A stretch of 64,000 bases of DNA from Chitinophaga silvisoli (GTDB lineage Bacteria; Bacteroidota; Bacteroidia; Chitinophagales; Chitinophagaceae), in the NCBI RefSeq assembly GCF_003412465.1, contig NZ_QTJV01000020.1:1-64000 (forward strand). Direction: 5' to 3'. Position numbers and translations under genes: made by a program. The number at the start of each line of letters is the position of its first letter. Positions within the stretch are counted from its first letter, which is position 1. This document shows, one piece after another, positions 42,502 to 51,554 of the stretch. A model generated the notes under the pieces. It was not told the DNA's origin and did no database searches. It was given only the letters and a program-made list of their open reading frames with translations.

Positions 42502-44259
42502 ATGCGTAGTTTCTTTAAGATCTTTTTCGCCACCTTACTCGCACTGATTGTCGTTGGTGCTTTGGGAATCATCATTTTGCTGGGACTTATCGGAAGCACT
42601 TTGTCGGCCGATAAAGTAGTCATCTCTCCTAATGGCGTACTGGTGCTCGAAACCTCCCAGGAGTTCAGTGAACAGAAAGTAGTCAACCCCCTCAGCATGC
42701 TCACCAGGAAAGGAGACGGCGGCACCCCCGGATTGTTCGATGTGATCAGGCTGATAGACAATGCAGCCCAGGATGACAATATCAAAGGTATTTACCTGAA
42801 AACGGAAGGCAATGCCAACGGCTTTGCTACCAATCAGGAATTCAGAAATGCACTCGCCCGTTTCAAAGCCGCTGGTAAGTGGATCTATGCTTACGGCGAA
42901 AACATGAGTCAGCAGAGCTACTTCGTGGCCTCTGTCGCTAATAAAGTATACCTCCATCCCAAAGGTGGCCTTGACTTCAACGGTTTCTATTCCCAGGTGA
43001 CCTTCCTGAAAGGACTGCTTGAAAAGCTGGAAATCCAGCCGCAGATCTTTTACGACGGCCGTTTTAAGAGCGCAACCGAACCCCTGCGTGAAACGGAAAT
43101 GACACCTGCCAACCGCATCCAGACCAATGCTTACCTCGGTGAACTGTATAGCAACTTCCTGTACAACATAGGCCAGAGCCGCAAAATCGATACCGCTACC
43201 TTACACCAATATGCCAACGATGGCGCTATCCAGAGTGCGGACGATGCCGCCCGCCTGAAACTGGTAGATGGTCTGCGCTACGATGACCAGGTAATGGACG
43301 AAATCAAAACACGCCTGAGCCTCAGCGGTACAGACAAGGTAAACTTCGTGACACTCAGCAATTACCAGAGTGCCAATGAGCACCGTTTCAGGGACAACGA
43401 TGCAAAGATTGCCCTGATCTATGCACAGGGTAATATTGTAGGAGGCGAGAGTGAGAAAGAATCGGTAATCAGTAGCGATCGTTATATCAAACTGATCAGA
43501 GAAGCCCGCCAGGACAAGGATATCAAAGCCATCGTATTCAGGGTGAATTCCCCTGGAGGTAGTGCCCTCGCTTCGGAAAGCATCTGGCGTGAGCTGACCC
43601 TGGCTAAGAAAGATAAACCAGTGATCGTATCCATGGGCGATTATGCCGCTTCAGGAGGTTATTACATCTCCTGCATGGCCGATTCCATCTTTGCAGAGCC
43701 TAATACACTCACCGGTTCCATCGGCGTATTTGCCGTAATTCCAAACCTGGGCAGCTTCTTTAAAAACAAACTGGGTGTAACGTTCGACGGTGTGAAGACC
43801 GCACAGTATGCAGACCTCGGTACCGCCAGCCGCCCAATGACCGATGCTGAAAAGCGTTTCATCCAGAATGGTGTGGATACCACTTATTCCGTATTTAAAA
43901 CCAGGGTGGTAAATGGCCGTAAACTGAGCGGAGCTGTAGTAGACAGCATTGCACAAGGCCGTGTATGGAGCGGTGTACAGGCAAAGGAATTAGGACTGGT
44001 AGACCGTATCGGCGGTATCCAGGACGCCATTGCCTGTGCTGCTAAGATGGTCCATGCCGGTTCCTTCAAGGTAAAGGAATATCCTGAACCACAAGGTGGC
44101 CTGGAGAAGGTAGTAAGAAGTCTGGGTGGCGATATGCAATCCAGCATGGTGAAAAAAGAACTGGGTGAAAACTATGCACTCTACGAACAGGTGAAGAGAA
44201 TCAAAGAAATGAATGGCCAGATTCAGGCCAGGATCCCCTTTGACATTGAGATCAGGTAA
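42502..44259 (+). CDS. sppA: signal peptide peptidase SppA, 67K type
   Basis: 585 aa. An N-terminal membrane anchor (LLALIVVGALGIIILLGLI) is followed by two tandem SppA/ClpP-like domains. The catalytic dyad of the long type is split between them: Lys189 in YDGRFKSATEP in the first, and Ser384 in GDYAASGGYYIS in the second. Both are present. SVNSPGGSALASE-like sequence (VNSPGGSALASES) marks the oxyanion region. The enzyme degrades cleaved signal peptides and membrane fragments at the outer face of the inner membrane. It is monocistronic with a good terminator. Confidence 0.95.
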   Translation: MRSFFKIFFATLLALIVVGALGIIILLGLIGSTLSADKVVISPNGVLVLETSQEFSEQKVVNPLSMLTRKGDGGTPGLFDVIRLIDNAAQDDNIKGIYLKTEGNANGFATNQEFRNALARFKAAGKWIYAYGENMSQQSYFVASVANKVYLHPKGGLDFNGFYSQVTFLKGLLEKLEIQPQIFYDGRFKSATEPLRETEMTPANRIQTNAYLGELYSNFLYNIGQSRKIDTATLHQYANDGAIQSADDAARLKLVDGLRYDDQVMDEIKTRLSLSGTDKVNFVTLSNYQSANEHRFRDNDAKIALIYAQGNIVGGESEKESVISSDRYIKLIREARQDKDIKAIVFRVNSPGGSALASESIWRELTLAKKDKPVIVSMGDYAASGGYYISCMADSIFAEPNTLTGSIGVFAVIPNLGSFFKNKLGVTFDGVKTAQYADLGTASRPMTDAEKRFIQNGVDTTYSVFKTRVVNGRKLSGAVVDSIAQGRVWSGVQAKELGLVDRIGGIQDAIACAAKMVHAGSFKVKEYPEPQGGLEKVVRSLGGDMQSSMVKKELGENYALYEQVKRIKEMNGQIQARIPFDIEIR

Positions 44260-44282
44260 GATGTACACTTAAAATATCATTA

Positions 44283-44311
44283 AAACCTGCCCGCTGTGGC
44301 AGGTTTTTTTA
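44283..44311 (+). terminator. intrinsic terminator of sppA
   Basis: AAACCTGCC (44283-44291) with GGCAGGTTT (44298-44306), then TTTTTA. Confidence 0.88.
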
Positions 44312-44369
44312 TACAACTTAGGTAAAACAATAGTAGTTTTACGCGATTTTTTAGCAACTAAATAGGCGT

Positions 44370-45473
44370 ATGGCGGTGAAATACAGTCAATGGACAGCGT
44401 TGCTGGCCATGGCAAAAGCAAGTTTGAAAGCAATTTTGAGAAGTCCTTCTGCTGTAGTGTTCAGCCTGGGTTTTCCATTAGTGATTTTACTTTGTTTTGG
44501 CTTTATCGGGGATAGTACCGTATCTGTAAAAGTAGGTGTAGACAGTGCCACCGATACCCACAGCTACCTGTACCAGCAATTACTGAAGGAGAAAAGCCTG
44601 AAGCTGGTGACAGACAAGACGAATGCAGAACTGCAGTCCGAGTTGAAAAAGGGACACATTACCGCTATCCTGAAAATAAAGGAATTACCGGCCGTAGACA
44701 ATATTCCTTCCAACGCAGTGCAGGTATATACTTCCACCGCTGCTGTTGAGAAAATCGGCGTTTTCAATGCAATCCTGAACGGTGTGATCCGGAATGCAGA
44801 TGCAAAATATTATAGCCATGCATCAGTTGCAAAGCTGGAACCCCTCATTACCCTGCCGGGTCGTCGTTATACTACAATAGATTTTATTCTGCCGGGCTTA
44901 TTGAGCTTTTCCCTGCTCAGTGCTGCGGTATTCAGCACCGCCTTCCTGTTTTATGGTTTGAGGCAGACGCTGGTATTAAAACGATTCTTCGCTACGCCTA
45001 TCCGGCGCTTACATATTGTATTGGGTGAATCACTGGCCCGCCTGGTATTCCAGATCTCCGGCGCTATCCTGATCATTGCAATTGGTTATTTCTTCTTTGG
45101 TTTCACCCTGGTAAACGGGTGGAGCACCTTCTTTGAAATGCTGATCCTGACCGCACTGGGAGTAGTGGTGTTCATGGGCTTTGGCTTTGTAGTGAGCGGA
45201 CTCGCCAATAGTGAGAGCACGATTCCTCTTTTTGCCAATATCATTACCCTGCCACAGTTCCTGCTGGCGGGTACCTTCGTTTCTGTAGATGTATTTCCTA
45301 CCTGGCTACAATACATTTGTCGTATAATGCCGCTGACCTACCTGAATGATGCTTTCCGCAAAGTGGCTTTTGAAGGGCTGCATTTGTGGAACCTGGGGCT
45401 TGAACTGGGAGTAATTGCACTTTGGGGTGTGGTGATTTACGCGGTGGCCGTGAGGGTTTTCAGGTGGGAGTAA
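44370..45473 (+). CDS. ABC-2 type transporter permease
   Basis: 367 aa. One N-terminal membrane helix (AVVFSLGFPLVILLCFGFI), an extracytoplasmic domain of about 130 residues (DSATDTHSYLYQQLL ... ITLPGRRYTTIDFILPG), then five helices (FILPGLLSFSLLSAAVFSTAFL, ISGAILIIAIGYFFFG, MLILTALGVVVFMGFGFVVSG and so on). The loop IMPLTYLNDAFRKVAFEG near the end is typical of ABC-2 exporters. No ATP-binding subunit is adjacent, so the partner is encoded elsewhere. The cargo is unknown. Confidence 0.9.
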   Translation: MAVKYSQWTALLAMAKASLKAILRSPSAVVFSLGFPLVILLCFGFIGDSTVSVKVGVDSATDTHSYLYQQLLKEKSLKLVTDKTNAELQSELKKGHITAILKIKELPAVDNIPSNAVQVYTSTAAVEKIGVFNAILNGVIRNADAKYYSHASVAKLEPLITLPGRRYTTIDFILPGLLSFSLLSAAVFSTAFLFYGLRQTLVLKRFFATPIRRLHIVLGESLARLVFQISGAILIIAIGYFFFGFTLVNGWSTFFEMLILTALGVVVFMGFGFVVSGLANSESTIPLFANIITLPQFLLAGTFVSVDVFPTWLQYICRIMPLTYLNDAFRKVAFEGLHLWNLGLELGVIALWGVVIYAVAVRVFRWE

Positions 45474-45512
45474 TCATAATTTCTCCTTCAGTACTAAGAT
45501 TTGAAATTTCGG

Positions 45513-45628
45513 CCCTCAAAAATCGCATGGGCCTGCAACCGGCTTAATGAAATCCAAACTGCTTCACTGCCTCAAAAAACCGGCAGATGCCTGCAACCGG
45601 CTTGATTAAATCCAGACTACCACATTCC
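45513..45628. repeat. two-copy degenerate 58-bp tandem repeat
   Basis: The block GCCTGCAACCGGCTT occurs at 45531-45545 and at 45589-45603, 58 bp apart. The flanks are also similar: CCTCAAAAA before, and AAATCCA-ACT-like sequence after. The region is non-coding, between the ABC permease and the first SRPBCC gene. Confidence 0.75.
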
Positions 45629-45678
45629 CCCGAAATGATAGCCTGGGAATAGTCCCGTTTTTTTCCTAACTTTTAGGT

Positions 45679-46212
45679 ATGCAAGCCTTTTTTATCCTCC
45701 TGGGCGCTTTGGCAGTGATCATCCCTGGGTGTTTCATAGCTAGCCTGTTTTTACCGGCTACAGTGAAGGTTGTGCGTGTCAGAGTTATACCCGCCACTCC
45801 GGCTGCCGTATTCCAACAGATCAATACAGTCCGTAACTGGGAAAACTGGTCTCCCTGGCACCAGATAGACCCTCATATGAAACTCCTGTACACCGACACC
45901 GAAAGTGGGGAAGGGGCCGCCTATAGCTGGGAAAGCGAAAACAGGCAGATCGGCAAGGGAGCCATGATGATCACCCATTCCCGGCCGGATGAGTTCATTG
46001 CCACTGATATGCACTTCATGGAGCAAAGGCTCGCCAAAGCCACCTTTAAACTGGAACCAGCCCCCGGCGGTACAACCCTCACCTGGACCATGACAGCGGA
46101 GCTGGGGCATAACCCCTTCAAAAAGTTCATGGGCCTGCTGATGGATAAATGGGTAGGCCGGGATTTTGAAAAAGGTATGGCAAATCTTGAAGCAGTATTA
46201 AAGGCACGATAA
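45679..46212 (+). CDS. SRPBCC (polyketide cyclase/START-like) family protein
   Basis: 177 aa. An N-terminal membrane helix (FFILLGALAVIIPGCFIASLF) anchors a START-like domain: VRVRVIPATPAAVFQQINTVRNWENWSPW, then GAAYSWESENRQIGKGAMMI and a final long helix (FMGLLMDKWVGRDFEKGMANLEAVL). The fold binds hydrophobic ligands; the ligand here is unknown. It is paralogous to the next gene (46278-46823), with the same layout and the shared WxxWxPW signature. The pair is separated by 65 bp and probably arose by duplication. Confidence 0.88.
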   Translation: MQAFFILLGALAVIIPGCFIASLFLPATVKVVRVRVIPATPAAVFQQINTVRNWENWSPWHQIDPHMKLLYTDTESGEGAAYSWESENRQIGKGAMMITHSRPDEFIATDMHFMEQRLAKATFKLEPAPGGTTLTWTMTAELGHNPFKKFMGLLMDKWVGRDFEKGMANLEAVLKAR

Positions 46213-46277
46213 TTCCCCTTTCTCCTTTCCCAAAATAGAACGAGATTTGCAACCTTAAACAGTCTGGACTTGTTCAT

Positions 46278-46823
46278 ATGCGATTAATTAAACTAGCCGT
46301 GATTAGTGCCGTCATTTTCGGCGTGCTGCTTTTCCTTATATCTCTATTATTTCCTTCCAAAGCAATTGTAGAACGTTCTGGTGTCATAGATGCCCCCATG
46401 TCTACAGTATATGCACAGTTAAATGACCTGAGTAAATGGCCTGCCTGGAATCCCTGGGCTGCTGATGAAACTGCACAGCAGAAACAATTCTCCAACCCTG
46501 CCACAGGAACGGGCGCTTACTTCACCTTCAGTGGTGTACAACACGAAGATCGTATAACCGGGAAAGTAAGTATCGAAGACAGCCACCCTGACAAAGGCAT
46601 CAGGTACAAGATGACATTCAATGCGATGCGCCCTGTTGAGGCATTCTTTGAGATCAAGCCGGCAGCCGATGGCAAAGCAACTGCTATCATGTGGCGACTG
46701 GAAACCCATCTGGGATACTGGCCCTGGTGGAAATTGCGTGGTTTCCTGGCAGACAGACTTTCAGGCCCACAGCTGGAAGCAGGCCTGACCCAACTGAAAA
46801 CCATCTGCGAAAACGAGAAATAA
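46278..46823 (+). CDS. SRPBCC family protein, paralogue of the preceding gene
   Basis: 181 aa. Membrane anchor (AVISAVIFGVLLFLISLLF), then the SRPBCC domain: IVERSGVIDAPMSTVYAQLNDLSKWPAWNPW, FTFSGVQHEDRITGKVSI, TAIMWRLETHLGYWPWWK and the C-terminal helix. Same arrangement as the 177-aa neighbour. Probably a membrane-tethered lipid or small-ligand binder; the function is unknown. It may share a transcript with the upstream paralogue and is ended by the terminator at 46841. Confidence 0.88.
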   Translation: MRLIKLAVISAVIFGVLLFLISLLFPSKAIVERSGVIDAPMSTVYAQLNDLSKWPAWNPWAADETAQQKQFSNPATGTGAYFTFSGVQHEDRITGKVSIEDSHPDKGIRYKMTFNAMRPVEAFFEIKPAADGKATAIMWRLETHLGYWPWWKLRGFLADRLSGPQLEAGLTQLKTICENEK

Positions 46824-46840
46824 CTGTTTAAAAAGATAAT

Positions 46841-46877
46841 AAAGCCCTCTTCTGCCCAACGCCGAAGAGGGCTTTAA
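46841..46877 (+). terminator. intrinsic terminator
   Basis: Perfect 12-bp stem AAAGCCCTCTTC (46841-46852) with GAAGAGGGCTTT (46864-46875), 11-nt loop. Confidence 0.85.
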
Positions 46878-46953
46878 GTTTAATATAAAATACACAAACG
46901 GTAACGACCGCTCCCCCTTAATGCAGTAATTTTCCATAAATTTTCTATTCTTT

Positions 46954-47451
46954 ATGAAACAATTCCTCTTAATCATTGCATTGCTGGCCTCTACAGGCAG
47001 CCTGGTATCTGCTCAGGAAAAAAAGCCGGCAAGCCCTCGTGTAACTGCTGAAGGAAAAAATGTTAAAGTTGCTTATGGTCAACCTTCCAAGAAAGGCAGG
47101 GTGATCTTTGGCGAACTGGTTCCTTACGATAAAGTATGGCGCCTGGGTGCTAACGAAGCAACTGAAATCACTTTTGCTAAAGATGGTAGCTTCGGCGGTA
47201 AAGCCGTAAAAGCAGGTACTTATACCCTGTTCGCTATCCCTGCTCAATCTGAGTGGACATTCATCCTGAACAGCGACCTGAAACAATGGGGTGCTTACAA
47301 GTATGATTCTATCAAAGTAAACAATGTACTGGAAGCAAAAGCACCGGTTACAAAAACAAAAGCACCGGTTGAAAAACTGACAATCACTTTACCCGCAGGT
47401 AAACTGGTAGTAGAATGGGATGAAACCCATGTGGAAGTACCAGTGAAGTAA
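46954..47451 (+). CDS. secreted DUF2911 protein
   Basis: 165 aa. Signal peptide MKQFLLIIALLASTGSLVSAQ. The DUF2911 pattern is unmistakable: VKVAYGQPSKKGRVIFGELVPYDKVWRLGANEATEITF, then FAIPAQSEWTFILNSDLKQWGAYKYD and a C-terminal beta-strand pair. Family function unknown; members are exported and common in Bacteroidota. The first residues of the mature protein are Lys-rich (EKKPASPRV). It is monocistronic, with terminators on both sides. Confidence 0.93.
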   Translation: MKQFLLIIALLASTGSLVSAQEKKPASPRVTAEGKNVKVAYGQPSKKGRVIFGELVPYDKVWRLGANEATEITFAKDGSFGGKAVKAGTYTLFAIPAQSEWTFILNSDLKQWGAYKYDSIKVNNVLEAKAPVTKTKAPVEKLTITLPAGKLVVEWDETHVEVPVK

Positions 47452-47471
47452 TGAGCAATGTATTTTATTGT

Positions 47472-47508
47472 AAAAGGCCGCCTCAATTGAGACGGCCTTT
47501 TATTTTTA
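47472..47508. terminator. bidirectional terminator
   Basis: AAAAGGCCG (47472-47480) with CGGCCTTTT (47493-47501), extended by CTC/GAG, followed by ATTTTTA. It lies between converging genes (stops at 47451 and 47506). Confidence 0.85.
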
Positions 47509-49365
47509 TAGGCTCCATTTAACAGATACATTCACCTGCCTGCCATCCACAGGCCCCCACAGCGGCACAAAAGAAGGATCACTCAGGGATCCCGTATATA
47601 ATGGTGTATGCTTACCTTGTCTTACATCAAATATATTCTCTCCATTCAATACCAGCGTTACATGATCACCTATTTGCCTTGATACCATTGCTGCCCAGAA
47701 CCAGTAGTTCGGTGCCTTCTCATTATTATACAAATACTGGTGACCATTCCAGGCACTCTCCACACCCATCCGCCATTTACGCTCTATTTCGTAAGCCAGT
47801 GTTGCGGCAAATTTATCCTGTGGTGCAAATGGCACATACACATGATCCGTTTTTGCAATCGTATGATTATAACCCAGGTACAATTCCACATCATCCAGCT
47901 CCATCCTCACATAAGTATCCGTACCCGCACTCCGCATAGGCCCAGCCTGCGTTTGCAACTCATAAAGATTATCACTTGTGAGCACAGGCAGGATCGGGTT
48001 TTTCACATAAGTATAATAGAATGCCTGGTTCAACGTGAGATCCAGTTCGCCAATCGTAGTATGATAATTTGCATCAAAGTTCAGCCCCTTGCTCCGCTCA
48101 GCCTTCAATCCCTCCGGCAGTGCAGCCAGCATCTTATAACCCAGCAATTGTGTCTGTGTTGTAAAAATAGCGGCCGTCTTATACCCCGTACCTGCACTTA
48201 ACCGAATAGACAGGTCAGTGATCGGTTTATATACCATCGCCAGCCTTGGCAACAGGAACCAGCCATATACATTGTGATGATCTGCCCGCAATCCGCCTTC
48301 CAGCATCAGCTGCTTCGTAAGTTGAATTCCATCCTGTGCAAAGAAACCGACAGTATTATACGCGTAGTTAGCAATGCGGCTGCTGTCCTGGTGATCCCTC
48401 GTATACGATTCACTGGTATTGTTCATACCCAGCACTGCACCATGCCATTTATAACTCGCTTCTGTATAACTATTCAGTTGCCTGCCCTGTAAGAGGAAAT
48501 CCCCTTCCGTATGCAGCAGATGATAGAGGCTGGCATTGCTCTTAATCGTCAATGCCTTGTGTGTCAGTTGTAGGTCTAAGCTATTGCGCTCACTGTTATT
48601 TTTTTCCGTATAAAATGTGCCACCACCCCTGCGTTGTTCAAAAGTGCCCTGGTAGCCGGCTGTGAATGTTGTAGATGGGTTCAGGTACCAGAAGAACTTC
48701 GGATGCACCAGGTATTGTCTCAGCTGCGGCACATCACTAAATCCGTCTTTATTCACATCCGTCGCATTCTGGTGAGTGACACCGCCAAAGAACGTAAAAC
48801 CTGTCTGCCTGAATTTCTGTGAATAATAAATATTCGCATTATTCTCCTTCAGGGTACTCCTGTTCAGCAACAGATCCAGGTCAGGTTGCTCCCCCGGTGT
48901 CTTTGAAATGAAATTAATCATCCCCGCAATCGCTCCTCCTCCATACAAAGTAGATACCGAGCCTTTGATGATCTCAATCTGTTTCAAATCCAGCGGGGGG
49001 ATGGCCAGTACGCCAAAATTGCCGCTTAACCCTTCGTACAGGGGAAGGCCATCCCTTAAGAGCTGGGTATATTTTCCATCCAGTCCCTGCATGCGGATGG
49101 CATTATTACCACTGATGGCCGATGTATTTTGAATATGAATGACGGAAAGATCACCCAGCAATCCTGCTACATTCCCGGGCTTAATGCCGCCTTCTTCCTG
49201 CATGTCTTCAGGGCCTAATACCTCCACTTTCATAGGCAGGTCTTCGATGCGGCTGTTAGTACGTGTAGAACTAATCACCACCTCATGAATCTGCACCACC
49301 TTACTGGTATCCTGTGCCAGGAGGCCGAGGGGGGCCAACAATATGATCAACCATGAAAACTTCAT
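47506..49365 (-). CDS. TonB-dependent outer-membrane receptor
   Basis: The frame runs to 49425, but MKFSWLIILLAPLGLLAQ at 49365 is the natural signal peptide (619 aa). There is a plug domain (EVVISSTRTNSRIEDLPMKV..., IRMQGLDGKYTQLLRDGLP, IKGSVSTLYGGGAIAGMINFISK) and a 22-strand-type barrel ending in VNVSVKWSL. No carboxypeptidase-like N-terminal domain, so it is a plain receptor and not SusC-like. The substrate is unknown; siderophore, heme, vitamin or metal are usual. It lies downstream of a response regulator and kinase pair on the same strand, which may control it. An 18-bp tandem repeat lies in its upstream region. Confidence 0.93.
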   Translation of the reverse strand: MKFSWLIILLAPLGLLAQDTSKVVQIHEVVISSTRTNSRIEDLPMKVEVLGPEDMQEEGGIKPGNVAGLLGDLSVIHIQNTSAISGNNAIRMQGLDGKYTQLLRDGLPLYEGLSGNFGVLAIPPLDLKQIEIIKGSVSTLYGGGAIAGMINFISKTPGEQPDLDLLLNRSTLKENNANIYYSQKFRQTGFTFFGGVTHQNATDVNKDGFSDVPQLRQYLVHPKFFWYLNPSTTFTAGYQGTFEQRRGGGTFYTEKNNSERNSLDLQLTHKALTIKSNASLYHLLHTEGDFLLQGRQLNSYTEASYKWHGAVLGMNNTSESYTRDHQDSSRIANYAYNTVGFFAQDGIQLTKQLMLEGGLRADHHNVYGWFLLPRLAMVYKPITDLSIRLSAGTGYKTAAIFTTQTQLLGYKMLAALPEGLKAERSKGLNFDANYHTTIGELDLTLNQAFYYTYVKNPILPVLTSDNLYELQTQAGPMRSAGTDTYVRMELDDVELYLGYNHTIAKTDHVYVPFAPQDKFAATLAYEIERKWRMGVESAWNGHQYLYNNEKAPNYWFWAAMVSRQIGDHVTLVLNGENIFDVRQGKHTPLYTGSLSDPSFVPLWGPVDGRQVNVSVKWSL

Positions 49366-49476
49366 GAAACAAAGAAAAATACCAATGCTGGGGAAAATCT
49401 GGATAAAGGAGGGAATGGGTAGCATTCAAACAACAACACGAACGAAGAATGCAAATAACAAAACGACCGGTTGGAT

Positions 49477-49584
49477 AAATTTAACGACGGGGCCTATTTT
49501 AACTACGATGTTTGTTTTAACTACGATACCTGTTTTAACTACGATACCTGTTTTAACGACGATGCCTGGTTTAATGATGATGCC
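49477..49584. repeat. 18-bp minisatellite, about six units
   Basis: Units of 18 bp start at 49477, 49495, 49513, 49531, 49549 and 49567. The consensus is TGTTTTAACTACGATACC; two units are identical and the outer ones diverge. The last unit encodes the final HHH and stop of the kinase gene, so the array begins inside that gene and fills the space upstream of the TonB receptor. Confidence 0.92.
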
Positions 49585-50848
49585 TGTCCGGCCGGATAAT
49601 GAAATGATGCTCCTTCTCCTTATGAATGTAATAGATCTTCAGGTGATTCGTATCAGTAATCTTCTTCACAATCGCCAGTCCTAATCCATTACTGTTTTCC
49701 AGGTTGGAGGCATTCTTCTTGAACCGCTGGAACAACTGTGTTGCAGGAATAGGAGGATATTCACTCGTATTGCAAATGCTGAACAGTTGGTCTGTCAGTT
49801 GTATGGTAATGGTACCTTTGGGATAATTATATTTAATCGCATTGCCCAGCAAATTGCTGATCAGTGTATCGGCCAGTATTGGATGTAATAATAAAGAGAG
49901 ATCCCCGCTGAAATCAGTACTCACCAGCAGATCCTTATCCCTGATCAGTTCTTCAAATAAACGAAGATGCTTTTGCAGCACTGCTTTGATACTGATATTG
50001 CCTGCCGGCACGAACTGTTTATTGCCAATCTTGGCCATGAACAGCAGACTATGATTCAGGTGCGACAACCGTTGCAGGGCTTCATGCGTTTGTGCGATAG
50101 ATCTCAGTTGTGCAGGCTGTAATGCTTCATCCTGGAGTAACAGTTCCAGCCTGTTTTGTGCAATGGCCAGCGGGGTTTGCATTTCATGTGCCGCATCTTC
50201 CGTCAGTTCTTTCATAATCACAAAATCATGGTAAATCCGCGTAGTGGCATTTAACAACACTTCGTTCAACCTGTTGAATTCTGTAACAGAAGTATCCGGG
50301 AAAGAAAGGTGATGCATCTGCTCCAGCTGCAACTTTTCCATCTTGTCCAGTGACTGGTAGAATGGCCGCCAGATGCTACGGCTAATCAGCCTGTTCACCA
50401 ATATGGTAAACAGGAGGAGCCCGATAAAAGCCAATGCCATGACCAGCGCAATATTCTTAATCAGGTCGTCTTTTTCAATCAGCGATTTCCGGATCGTCAG
50501 GGTATAAAACCGCTCTCTGATCCGGATCACCTGCTCCAGTTGCCGGTATGGCACTTCCTTATGCTCTACCTCCTGGTATTGCATAATCGTTTTCAGGAAT
50601 GGTTGTGCATCCGCAGGTCCCTGTGCAGGATGAATACTAAATTCCGGTGTTGTGATCCGGAACACCGGACTACTATCAGGAATAGAATTAAAATAAATCA
50701 GCCATTGAATCTGGTCATTCACGAGTTCTTCATCCATCTCTTTTTTCAGTTCCTTGTCAAACTGGTGATAGAGATAAATACCGCCAGCCGCCAGCAATGG
50801 CAGCATGATCAATAAGAACCAGATAGTATTTTTAGTGAGGAGTTTCAT
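49571..50848 (-). CDS. two-component sensor histidine kinase
   Basis: The frame is open to 50908, but MKLLTKNTIWFLLIMLPLLAAGG at 50848 is chosen; the regulator stop lies 1 nt before it (425 aa). Two membrane helices (about 7-25 and 135-160) flank a periplasmic domain of about 110 residues. HisKA box DAAHEMQTPLAIAQNRLELL with the acceptor His; HATPase N box LLGNAIKYNYPKG and G box NSNGLGLAIVKKI. The Gly-rich segment is short but complete. The protein ends in His-His-His, encoded by the last 18-bp repeat unit. It pairs with the OmpR regulator upstream. Confidence 0.93.
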   Translation of the reverse strand: MKLLTKNTIWFLLIMLPLLAAGGIYLYHQFDKELKKEMDEELVNDQIQWLIYFNSIPDSSPVFRITTPEFSIHPAQGPADAQPFLKTIMQYQEVEHKEVPYRQLEQVIRIRERFYTLTIRKSLIEKDDLIKNIALVMALAFIGLLLFTILVNRLISRSIWRPFYQSLDKMEKLQLEQMHHLSFPDTSVTEFNRLNEVLLNATTRIYHDFVIMKELTEDAAHEMQTPLAIAQNRLELLLQDEALQPAQLRSIAQTHEALQRLSHLNHSLLFMAKIGNKQFVPAGNISIKAVLQKHLRLFEELIRDKDLLVSTDFSGDLSLLLHPILADTLISNLLGNAIKYNYPKGTITIQLTDQLFSICNTSEYPPIPATQLFQRFKKNASNLENSNGLGLAIVKKITDTNHLKIYYIHKEKEHHFIIRPDRHHH

Positions 50849-50849
50849 A

Positions 50850-51521
50850 TTATTCGAACCTGTAACCCGTGCCATACACCGTTTTGATATAATCAGGTGC
50901 ACCGGCATCCATCAATTTACGACGCAGGTTTTTGATATGTGAATATATGAAATCGTAGGAACCTGCCATGTCATATTCATCGCCCCAGAGGTGAGAAGCA
51001 AGGGCCGATTTGGTAATGACACGGTTTTGATTGGCGATAAAGTATACGAGCAACTGGTATTCCTTGGCCGTCAATTCTACTGGTTTCTGGTGTACCAGCA
51101 CTGATTTGGAAGCAGGAATCACCTGTATATCCTGGAAAATAATACTGGTATTACCGCCAAAATGCTTGCGGCGTAGCAGGGCATTGACCCGTGCACTCAG
51201 TTCTGATAAATGAAAAGGTTTGGTGAGATAGTCATCGGCACCCAGGCCCAGACCATTAAGTTTATCCTCCAGGGAGTCTTTGGCGGAGATGATGATGATG
51301 CCGGCATCGGAGCGGATCTGTTTCAGTTCCTTCACGATATCCAGTCCGCTGCCATAAGGTAGGCCGATATCGGCAATTATACATTCGTATTCTGCATCGT
51401 TGATCTTCTGAATGCCTTCCCGGAAGTTGACTGCTACTTCACAGATGTAGCCCTGTTTGCCGAGGTATTGTGCTATTGATTCCTGTAGTGCCTGCTCGTC
51501 TTCGATGATAAGAATGTTCAT
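50850..51521 (-). CDS. OmpR-family response regulator
   Basis: The ATG at 51521 (MNILIIEDEQ) is chosen over one five codons upstream (223 aa). Receiver domain with acceptor Asp51 (CIIADIGLPYGSG), Lys in YLTKPFHLSEL, and an OmpR winged helix at the C-terminus (SVLVHQKPVELTAKEYQLLVYF ... YIKTVYGTGYRF). Its stop is 1 nt from the kinase start. The kinase and then the TonB receptor follow on the same strand. A metal- or stress-responsive role is typical of such trios, but the signal is unknown. Confidence 0.94.
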   Translation of the reverse strand: MNILIIEDEQALQESIAQYLGKQGYICEVAVNFREGIQKINDAEYECIIADIGLPYGSGLDIVKELKQIRSDAGIIIISAKDSLEDKLNGLGLGADDYLTKPFHLSELSARVNALLRRKHFGGNTSIIFQDIQVIPASKSVLVHQKPVELTAKEYQLLVYFIANQNRVITKSALASHLWGDEYDMAGSYDFIYSHIKNLRRKLMDAGAPDYIKTVYGTGYRFE

Positions 51522-51554
51522 ACCTAAAAGATACAAAAAAAAATGGGGCCCTGC

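Noticed and set aside
49477..49584. CRISPR array
   Set aside because: Direct head-to-tail 18-bp repeats with no spacers and no cas genes.
49343..49684. Plus-strand frame reading VLTTIP repeats over the 18-bp array
   Set aside because: It is the translation of the minisatellite and the 3' end of the kinase gene on the wrong strand; no start context and low complexity.
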